64,000 nt of DNA from Spodoptera frugiperda (taxonomy: Eukaryota; Arthropoda; Insecta; Lepidoptera; Noctuidae), in assembly GCF_023101765.2 (NCBI RefSeq), contig NC_064231.1:3238501-3302500 (forward strand), in the 5' to 3' direction. Below are positions 47,401 through 59,400 of this stretch, piece after piece (positions within the stretch are counted from its first letter, which is position 1; every line of letters begins with the position of its first letter). The translations under genes were made by a program, and so were the position numbers. The notes below the pieces were generated by a model, which was given only the letters and a program-made list of their open reading frames with translations, ran no database searches and was not told where the DNA came from.

Positions 47401-50400
47401 ATTAAACCATAATACCACTAATTAGTGGTATTATTTCATTTCATTATAATGAATATGTTTTCAATATATTTTCGAAAATAATTGCTTCTTAAGAAAATAA
47501 AAAAATCGTGTCTAATGTTTTAAAATAATCTACAATACAGACATTAGAATCAAAAAGTAGTCATCTACCCTATTATAGTTCTTAGTTCTTTCACTCACAC
47601 AACTCCTCTTAAAACCCATACCCCAATTCAATTATCCACTAACCTTTACCAAAGCCGGAGTTCACTCAATTTACACCCCTGTTTAGCTAACCTATAAACC
47701 TAGTTTCGTCTACCGATGACCTAAATACGTCCCTTGATCCCTTCGGTCCCCCAGACGTAGACAGTTTGGAAAAAATAAAAATATATCATCATCGATCGAG
47801 TCTGAAAATTTAATAAGGGATCGGATCGGATCGGATATTGGGCTTATAGGATCGACGAATTTGTAAAGCCTTTAGAATGTAAGGGAATGGAATTGAAGTA
47901 TATTTAGATGTTTATTCATACGATGGAAGTAATTATGGAGATATAAAAGCGCTATAAAATAGGGCTGAAGGTTTTTATTATTAGTTATCATCTACAATTA
48001 TAAGATTCAAGATCTTTAGTTACTATGAAGAGCTATTTTAATAAATAATTTTTGCCGAATTTCGAAACAAACGTGTACAAAAATATTTGCAAGTCAGTTT
48101 CTTTCTCCATACATACTATTAAATCCGACAACTCTATATACTTTCCGCCATATTCCCCTGGATTGTCCAGATCATGTTGCTTCCTCATTAAAAGTTTTGT
48201 ATAATATTGAGGTCACATTTACGCTCTAATTGTAACATTATCGCCCTTTTTTGGTCGATACGAACTTTTAGAACACTGCCGAAAATTTTTGCCATACTAG
48301 ACGGGATCACAAAAAGTAATTAATTCGACATTGGGTCAAGACCTTCAATTAAACGCTTCAGTTTGCTTTAGGGTATTACCTTCATCGTAACAGCCTTATT
48401 CGTAAATGGATTATACAGTCTACGCCCCTTATCCACTTTGCAGAAGCCATCAATGTATTCCCACACTATTTTGTAAAAAAAAAACAATGCGTACACTTTC
48501 TCAGTTATTTAAAACCGAAAATTTAATTATTATATCAATCGTTGCCATATTGGTGTATTGCAAAAAATCTTGTGACAAAAAAATTAAAAGAAAACAAAAG
48601 AAAATGTAGACCGAAAACGTTACGTGGTTTGTGTGTGAATAGATGTGTCGACCTCAAAGAAAAATGGAGTCTAGAAAATTCTACTTACAAAAAGGTATGA
48701 AATATTCCGCCACTAAAAAGAAAATATTTTACTACCATTCTAGGAAAAACGCTCTGTGACCTATTTTAATTAGTCTCCAAGTCTCCACTTTTACTGTAAT
48801 TAAAAAAAGTCTTATTCCAACTTGTACAAACGTCACAGGCTGTAATTAAGGAACGTCTAATTGGAGTAAGGTTTTGCAGAAGAAATATAAATTCTCGGAA
48901 ACTGGCTTCGACTTTTCTGTGTCAAGTATCAAGCAATCGCGAAGTTTATAAATGCCTATTAAAACTTTTTACTTGGGCACATCTGTTGGGCTTGCTAACA
49001 CGAGATTATTTATAAGAAAGAGTTAAATATTGTAGTAGAGCGTACAGACGCCGTTCGTTGTATATGACCCACTTTACAAGATTGCGTACTAACCCATATA
49101 AATGAGAGTATTGTTCAGCTCGTCAGTCTTCCAATTGAATAAAGTGAAGAGTCTATTAAAGATATTTTATAGATAGGAGAAATGTGACCTGCTGTTTTGA
49201 GCACTGCCAGATGTTGAGTCTGTTCGGTCATCAAGACAAACTTGGTTGTAACGTCATGCATAAAAAAGTGGAGAAAAAGTCACATTAAATCCATTGGAAT
49301 TACAGTTTGAAAGATTGGGCGTCTATTAACATTAAATTAGTTTTTGGCAGTGTCGACATTATAGAAGAATTTTCACGTGTAATTGATAATTCGGAGCATT
49401 ACACTTTTCTCTCTAATCGCTTGCCAAATCTGACGTTGTATTACATTCTTAACGTGATTGGGGGATTTGCAATGTAATTTTGGCTGTTGTTACGGGCTCA
49501 TGATTTGTAGTCAATAACGATTCATTTCTGGATACAATTTTACACGTGTTACTCCCGGGACTTAAACTCAGCTCTCAATATTTTGAGGATCATCTATCCA
49601 TCTCCTTCGTAGTTTTCACTCAAGAATTCATTTAATCCATCAACTATTGGCAGATCGGCCAAATCTCCCACGATGCCGTCATCGACAAGTTTGATTTCGT
49701 CCTATATTTTAGTATAGAAATACACGTGATTAATTGGATTCTGAAAATACGTGTGAAGTATAGATATTTTTGGAGTCATCGAAGACTTCTCGGTACGTTT
49801 TAGATATTTCTGGAATTTCTAACTAAAGTTTTATTGCGATGGAGTTCATTTATTTCAATTTGGGTCATCTATTTATTTGGCACCAAAAGAAAGTCGAAAT
49901 GATAGTGAAATTGTAAAATTTTGAAACCCATATCTCTGGTCCGAACCTGCAAATATTTGGGTTAACCAAGATACGACGAATTGAATGGGCTTGCTTATCT
50001 TATATCAATCACTATCATGATTTATCTTGTCGGAAATTCGAGCTAAAATAACATTCTGATATCAATCAAAATCGGTCAATATTCCCTTAGAACTTTGCTG
50101 AAATGGTTTCCAAAATATCAAAAATGTATTTTCAAGGAAGGTTTTGTCAATATTGTCCTTCGTTTCTCGTGGCTCTTAAACTAACTGTGTGCTTAACAGA
50201 TGTGGGTCTGGCTCATCTTTGATTTCCAGTTTGTTATCAATTGATTTCCAAAATCGATTTTCATGGGAATAGTATAGAAATATATCTGTTTTCTGTCCTA
50301 TTTCGTCGCATAAGACACAACAAATTACCCATATTATTTTATGAACACTAAAAGTGTCATAAACGCAAGCGTGTGTAGTGAACGTCTCTTGCGATATTAA

Positions 50401-53400
50401 ATTGTCTGCATGAAATTGGTCGCTGTGTCTAAAATTACGAGAAACGGCCAATTTATTTACTACCTACATGCTTCAAACGATCCTGTTTTCTCATCCATCC
50501 ATCCGACACTTTCTGTTACTGCTAGAGACCTATTATTTATCACTTTTGCTTTAAAGTAGGTAAAATTATTCAGGTGCGAATTTCCAAAACGCTAGTCTTA
50601 CCAAACTTAAACAAGTCCTTACAATTGCGTACTGCAAGTAGTTTAAAATTCTTTAGAAGAGAACATCTAACTCTTTTCTGCTTTGCAAATACATAATTAC
50701 TTGCTATATCATCCAAGACATTAAGTAAAATACCACTCTATGTCATAACCTCTTTCAAAGTGCCCTTGGTACTTTAATTGTGACTGTCGCACGTCAAAAT
50801 TATAACTGCAGACTCATAAACAATGAACACGTTACTTTAACTGCTCCGTTGATACTCACAGACAATAGTGCTATCATGCAATTCTCGCCTCATTCAACGA
50901 CTTACTTAAGCATGTTTTTATACATAAAGTCTTATGTACTCCTTCAATAACAGCGCTTTTATTTCTATGCTCACAAGAGTTGTTTTTGCACTCTCATTTT
51001 TGCTGTTCACGTGGGGTTGAATATAATGGCATCTAGTTATCTGTTCCTTGTCCAAATTGGAGCTAATAAAGGCGTGTGTTCATGTGGATTGCATATTAGT
51101 GTTGTTGCTATGCTTATGTGTGTTCTGATTATGGTAGGGAAATACTTTCATAATGATGAACCTGACAATTTTGAAGGGCGTAGAACTTGATTGTAGTGCC
51201 ATCTATTTGATGTTCAGTGCATATCTCCTAAACACATACGACTATTTTATCCATTTTTACGTCTACACCGCCGTCGTCGTAAGGTATCATATTTACCCTC
51301 TTCTCATTATTAAAAAAATCTTTCTGAATTATATTAATCCGAATTCAGAACCGCTCCAAACTTTTAAGACCTCAGTTACACAAACACGTGCTAAAGACCA
51401 TAACTAACGATAAAGATACAATTTATACAGTAGACACTAGTCAGACTATGACTCAATTCGTCACAACATAGTAAATGTCTAACTGTAGATAAAACAATAA
51501 ATATAGCTTAATAAACGATAGCGTTATCAGTCGTTGAACTTGAACCGAAATAAGACTGTTTTGTTGTCTCAAGCATGCACTTTGCGTGTTAATCGTGTAA
51601 TTGATAATAATGTAATGTTGTGCATGTGTTTAAATAATGATGCATCTACTAAAGACCCTTATAATGTCACTATTCTAGCAGTATTTGTCCGTAGGTTTAG
51701 TTGAATTACGTGCTCAGCAACTTCGTGTATTGCTGAGACTTGGGGTAGGCGTTTGCTCACTGCACAAAAACAAAACTCTTTTCTTTACACGCATAGGAAT
51801 ATGTTTTTACTGTGTGTATTTCTACAATGACTTCTACAAATTCACTCAAAAACTTCGAGTACAATCGCACTTAACTATTTTAGAAGGTTCAACACAAAAC
51901 AATACTGCAGACCTTATATGTATTTATAAGATTTTATAGTTCTAAACGTAAATAAACTCTGTGACCTGTGAGGTTAATGTAACCACACGCTCGACCTCTT
52001 GCATGTATTTACATTCATTACATGGCGTGGAACGAATTTCCTGTCGCCAACTGAATTTTTATGCAAGATTTCATACTCATACCTAACAGTTTGGAAAAAC
52101 ATCTTTGAATTGTTTTCTGTTTTAACACATCTTTTTATGTTGTTGTAAAATTTTAGGTCGTTTTCATATTCATTAGTATCATCCCATGTTCAATTTCTGT
52201 TTAACGTAGTCTTCTCACTTAAAACACTTTCTTTCTCGCTTCTTCTTCGTCATCTTCTAGCTCTTTGTATCCAGTTATTCCAACCAATTTACGTCTACTA
52301 TCAGTTCATTAGCTGTAGAACGCCATTAGTTTGCTGAAGCATAATGTCCAGTTAATTAGACCGTATTGCGGATACTTTCACTTAGTTTTAGCTAAATTTG
52401 TCTTTCATTCTTCTGTCTACATCTATCTATGAAATTTTTCTTTTAAGTTTCGTGAGACGTAATTAATTAATTATTTTGTTTATCGTCTTACTCATTTACC
52501 TATTTGATGAGGAACTCGACTAATTTGAAGCCCTGTTATAGGCTTATATTCATGAGCAGTATTCCGCGACAATCGCCGCGTCGTGTGTTCTTCGTTACAT
52601 TTCTCTGTGCCATACTGCCCTTCTGTATTCTGTATTTCAATACATTTATTTTCATTCTTACAACAATATTCTTCACACACACAATTCCTGTCATTCCTAA
52701 CATGAGTAGTGTTGTGCCCTAACAATGTTATCGATATTGTGCCCTGTCTAGTGTCAGCACAACATTGTCACGGACGAAGCCTTTCAACTGACTAAGTAGA
52801 CCGCATTGATTTAATGCGCTGACGTTTGTGTTGATAGAACAGCGGGTAGTGTTTTAATGGCTACATTAGATCGCTTTATAGGCTTTTACAGGACATTAGA
52901 TTTACCTATTGTTTTAGTGGTCGTAAAAGATAACTAGATGTTAGAATTTTCGATTAGTTATTACCCAATTACACCCCTTCCCAATCCCCCAACAACCTTT
53001 AAATTCCTAACCCCCAAAAGGCTGGCAACGCACTTATAACGCCGGTATTTCGGATATCCATAGGCAGCATCGATTGCTTACCATGAGGTGATCGTGCTGG
53101 TTTACCGGCCTATACCATAAAAAATTGTTATGCTCCAAACTTTCCGGAGCTGCGGACTATCAGCTATCGGTAACACGTTATTACTCGAAGAGCAGGAATA
53201 GGAACACATTGGTTTTTAGTCAGTAAGAGTTTGACACTCCCTTTCGCCTCGCCCAAGCCATTGGATGATTTTACTAACTTAAACAAAAAAGCTAAAAATC
53301 TGTAGTTCTATGAGAATAGGTTCGCCTTGATTACTTGGGATTCATGACAATAATGGTAGAAATTCGCTGACATGGTAGAATACAGTCAGGAAATTAAATG

Positions 53401-56400
53401 CGAATTGTTATGTTATCTGAGATCATCGTCATGATAAGGTCGTGTTTATTGCTTGCATGATCGCATTCAACATCATCAAAATCAGCCAGTTTCCGTCCAC
53501 TGCTGCTCACTATTACGTTAAACTACTTGTATTTCGTATTCACTCTATATTGAAATTTTGATGCTCTTTTGAATTTTGTTATTAACGAAAGAACTTCCGG
53601 TAAACTATGGCAACTTTACCAGACCCTTGGCAACTTTACCATACTATAGGTATTCAGTATAAACTCATTTATCTAAAAATCTACCCACTAGAATTCTGTT
53701 TTGTAATAGTAGTATTTTTTAGACATTAAAAGGAAATATTTACTATATTTTGCGTAGACGCAAGACTGCTATTATGCCAGTAATGGCCGTCACAGTGTAG
53801 TGCGTGAAAATGTGCTAAAAGTTAGTAGTTCCTAAATTGTGCTCACAGAGCCTTAATTATATGTCACAGGTGAGTGAAATTTTGATCTTGAATGTATAAT
53901 ATAGTTGGGATTACTGTTGTAATGTCAGCAATTGCTTTTTCTTTAATTTATTGATAAATAATCGCTTCGGTAATGTTGACACAGGTTAGGTAAAGTAGCC
54001 ACGGCCTGCTTTGTGGCAACTTTAACTACAGTTAGGGTTGGCAATAAATGTTTTTTTCTTGTTTGTGTGTATGTAACCATTTTCAAATACCTAAATTTCC
54101 CAGCATAATAGTGAATATCCTGGATGATAAGTTATAATGTATGTAATAATACCTTTTGTTTTAGAGCCAAAATGGCTCACATGAAACAAAACCGCAGATA
54201 ACTCGGAGTTAGACAATATAAAAAGTATACGAAAGTAATGTTAAAATTAGCTATGGAGATAGTGAAGTCAATAAATTAAAAAGTCAAAAGATTAAACATT
54301 ATTTTGTAGCCTTTTTTTACAATTTTAAACATAAATACTTAAAATTTTAGAACTTAATTTAGTTTAAAAGGGAACAATATTTATGTCAGATATTTATGCT
54401 TTTTTTTACTTTAGGTTTAAGGTTTATATATTTTTTTTAAATATACATGTCATAAAAATAATTCTCATTTTTTGACAACCCCGAGCGTAACAAATTATTT
54501 GTATGTAAATTACGATGAAACCCGTGGCAACTTTCCCGACTGTCTGTGTAGCCGTTATCTTTATAGATTTCCTCATATTGTTTGCATTATAATACGAAGA
54601 GGTCCTAGATGAAGCCCTCTGTACCTCAACAACTCTTTAATATGCAATACACGATGAATACGGCGCGTAGGTAAAGTTGCCAAAAATTTGGTATCTTTAC
54701 CCATGTTGTTTTTTCTTTACTACGGCTAAAGTAAGCGTTTGTATATAATGACGATTACGGTAAAGTGAGCCAGATAGACTACAATTCTAAATATATAGTT
54801 TTGGTTTCTATGCGTCTTATGGTTAAAAATATATTTCGATTTTTGTTCCAAAATATGGTAAAGTTGCCATGTTTTACGGTTCTACTTCTAGTAAGGCCTA
54901 TGTGTATTAAATGCTCTCAAACCAATAAAACGGTATTTTTATATTTACTTTCTAGGTAACAAACCAACCAATTACAATGCAAATTGCTACATGAAATATG
55001 TACAATAATTTTTATCGCTTGTCGCTATATTTTATTGTTTTTGTTTACATTCGTTTAACTTCCAGAATTTTCCTTTATTGTTCTAAAGCTGTTATTATGT
55101 CTTACAATATTTTAATTTGTTTTGAATATAATAATTTCTTTGCTGACATTATGTCATGAGCACTCTTACTATTTATAACGTAATTACTGATTAATTAAAA
55201 GCGAATAAAATCAACAGTTTCAATCTAATTACTTTAGAACACAGAATAATAAACAACTAAGGGAAGGTTCATATCTGACGTGAAATACGTCGAGCGTATC
55301 ATCAGTCGCACTAACGTACCTATATCATCGGTTGAATGTAAACGGTCTAGTTAGTGTTTTTATTTCGTTACGCCTTTTATCCCCGAAGAGGTAGGCAGAG
55401 GTGCACATTTGGGCACGTAATGTCACTATACAATATACACCTTTTCACCATTTGTATTACAAGTCCCATGTAATAGGGTGTGCCATATACTGGACACAAT
55501 TCCAGACTCCATGCTACTACTGAGAAATTTACGAAAACCCGAAAAAAGCTAGTAATACTTTGCCCGACCTTTTGCCGAGGCTTTCAAGTGTTTTTCTATA
55601 CATATTTGTCTGTTCAGGCGTCACGCGACCGATAATACGCGACGCATATTCCGCCATATATGAACCTTCCCTTACTAGTATTGCGTAGGTATAGTAGATA
55701 ATTATTTATTTACAAACACGAGTCAAAACTAATCAACTTTCACTATATCACGCCATTTTGTTTTATGTATAAATGTTTATTAATAATTTACTAGTCATAC
55801 GATTCTAATCAACTTACCGCGTAAGAAATTACGTGGTCTCCTACATTAATGTCATGATAAATAATACGTAGGGATGTGAATAATAAATTACTGCATGTAC
55901 TTATATGTATGTAGTTTCGTCACAGAATACTAGTCATCTTTTACATGGAAATAAGGACGTAATAGGGCAGGTGACAAATTTTTATTTTAATGTCCGTCTT
56001 GTAAAATATTGGAGAGGTATTTTTAATTTTCTTACGGAAACAAATACTTTCGAAGATATATTAATTTGAAATATCGCGTTACTCAATTCAAAATATCTTT
56101 ATTAATAGCGATACAGCCAGTTGTATATTATAGCATAGTAACATGTGCCTGATTAGGTTTTATCATATAACATTTTAAAGACTGAAATCAAAACTGAAAT
56201 CGCTTTCTACTACAACATAAGCACAACCTCCTTTAAAAGACAGAAGGGCAGCCCGTCATCGCTAAAATAGATTACTTCTACACATTTCAATACAAAAATA
56301 AACCTTAACCACTCAATCAATAGATACATTTTACAAAAATCTTAATGGCTTTCACAGCACGCAAGGTGATGAAAATTTCTTTTAATATGAAATACTTTAG

Positions 56401-59400
56401 TCTGTTGATCTGTATCGCTTTATGTGCATGAGCAAGCGTATGATTTGTAACCACGATTATATTTTGATTTATTACACTTTCGAATTGATTGTTTAGAAAT
56501 AATTTGTATTCATTTTCATACGTCAATAGGTTTTTATTGGGATAATTAGGCATTGATCTTAAAATTAATCGTCATCAACAATCCTCATCTATATAAGAGG
56601 ATTTGCCATAATATTCTCGCTTGACAGACGGGTTGGAAATCGCAATTTACAGATTTATTAGAGAACGGTGCTGCAGGGGTATTAACTTGTCGAAGATAGC
56701 TTAGTAGGCGCTTACGACGCACTTGGGAAGAGGGCGTAATGATTAATGTATTTCACCCTACTGTCAGGGCATGCCTACATAAGCATTTCATTAAATGAAT
56801 TCCAAATCACTTCAACATGGTACCTTAACGAAACACCTAATTCCTTCGTGTGTCGCGTACCACGCGCTCCTCAAAGAGCCATCCGATCACCACAGCAGCT
56901 GCGGACTACCTAGCGTGTTAGCGGGGCTTCAACTCGAAGAGCAGGCATAGGAACGTAGTGGTTTTTGTCAGTAAGAGTCTGACACTATCTCTCCCCTCAC
57001 CCAAGGCTGAAGAAGTCATTGGATAATTTTCTAAGGGCCAAGCCCGCTACAAGCTCCCAAACTGTTGCAACTCCTGTAAGCTGAGATCTACAGTAGATTC
57101 AACCATGAAAACACCGGAACACTGAAGCGTCTCAGGGACATGAATTACCGTCTTAGATCCCGCAACGAAATAAATCAGAAGAAATAATAAGAGGAGAAGA
57201 AAAGAAAACGATAGTTTCCAATTCCCTTCATTTCTTTCCAATAATCATACTTCACAGATGCTCAAATTCCCTCTACCTCTGCTCAAAACACGTTCAATTT
57301 TATTAATAGAAGCTTTTTGATCTCTAACCTCGGCATTGTTTCCACAGCTGGTACGCTTAGCAAGTCAACAATGTATGTAAAAATATACACAAACATATTA
57401 ACATACAATAATATATTGCTTATCGATTTTGTGTTGATATCGTAATCGGACGTGTGATGTGAATGGAGCGATGCGGTGGAATGATTCTTAGCGTTGAAAT
57501 ATTTATTGTAGTTTTTTTTAAGGTTTAAGTAATACATGCGACAGCCCTATCGCACCCTTTAGTTTTTATTTCTAGGTAGGAGTGGTTTTTCGGAAACTGA
57601 ATAACTGTAAAGTTTTGAGAAATCCTTTAATTTTTAAATTAACTAAAAAGCTCTACTAGTTTCGAGTCACAGATGGATTCTTCGTCATGAGCAGCGTGCG
57701 TTGACTCGGCGACCCCGACGTAAAATTTAGTACCTATGTGTTACGATAGTTATTATAAAAATACCTCTTAATTTCTATTGTGACGGCTGACTCCCTCGTT
57801 GTGGATTAAGAGGCGTAACGATGTAATGATGATATTACATTATAGATGCATACTCCCATTTCACTACACAAATAACATTGTGGAAAAATATTCCTAGAAC
57901 AAACATCTAGAACTAGTTTATATTTTTAATTCCATTTTGTAACCAACATGCATTAGCGATCGTATCTTCCATTTCCAACCCTTTGCAAACGTCGGTGATA
58001 GATTACTTGTAAACCGCGAATGACGTATCGGGGTTAATGAGAACGTCGTACTTCGTTTCATTCTGTTTTAGAAAATATACTGAACGTACATTCTACTATT
58101 TAAGATCGAAATGAATCTAGATTTTGTCGTTGGTATTTGGTTTAGGGGTGAAAGGCTAAAAAATAAAGGAAGGTTTTGTTGATGTGAAGTATTCGGTCAT
58201 CGATCATTTGGATAACTATTTGTAACAAGTCAGTAAGTGTAGGAGAGCCATGCTTTGGCACGAATGGGCCGGCTCGACCGGAGTGATACCACAGTCTCAC
58301 AGAAAACCGACGTGAAACAATTACTAGCCCTTCCCTTGTGTGCATGAGGTTACCGAAGGCCCAATTCCCGATTCCCCAGTAACCCTTAAATTCTAAACTC
58401 CCAAAATTATTGACGATAAACTAAATTTGAGTCCAAATAAAGATGAAACCCATATTAACATCCATTCTAATTATTGTGTTTGACGACCCATAACGGACTA
58501 ATGTGTAGTACCTAACTACACACAATTGTAGATTACTATAAAAATAACATTTGCGGTTTTATGACATGTTTCTCTATAGATATAAAACATGTTCCCACGA
58601 TCGATCATAATAATATTATATGAAAGAATATAATTTGTCATGTCCCCAAAGGCGATGCGTGCTGATACAAATCCATTAGAGCTTAATTGAATTAAAATTG
58701 AGGCCTACACGATTTGGGTATGTTTTTGTGAAAGATAAAATATGAATTTTGCTATGGTATTTTCCTTTTTCAATTGATTAAGTGACTATAGGGGAATCTT
58801 ACTGATATTATGAATGCGCTAGTTTGTGAGTTGCGTATGTTTGTTACTCAATTACGTCAAAACGGCTGAAGGGATCTGAATGAAATTTGGAACAGGTTAT
58901 AGATTATGATCTGGAATAACTTTACACTTTTTACTGGCAGAAGTATTCTTTATAATTGAGTTATTATTTGACGATAACATTAACGAAAACAGTTTATCTT
59001 TTACTCTAATACTAAGCGTTTTGGAAGCTAGTCAGTCAAGTTTTCGCAAAATTGGAAAAAATACGAACAACGTTTACAGTATCGAGAAAATATAACCATA
59101 CACATATACCAATTTGTTAAACAAAAACACATTGTTGTTAGTTAAAATCAATATATCCAAATGCTTTTTATTGTCGCTTTCTGTTTTCTAACAACAAAAA
59201 CTAATAGCTTGCCAACGACACTTATCGTGGTACAACCGTTGGACAGAAATGGGTCACGATTTATTATGACTAGAAGATCTGATTGGTCGACCAGTAGCAT
59301 AGTTTTAACCGTTGTATTATGATTTATCGCATTTTAAACGACACTAATGTTTGACACCGGACATGGTGGTATCTGTGGATAGATTGCAGATTGCGGTGTG

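Noticed and set aside
54765..54959. 64-codon open frame in the motif cluster
   Set aside because: Low-complexity AT-rich frame with no domain; it overlaps two of the repeated motifs.
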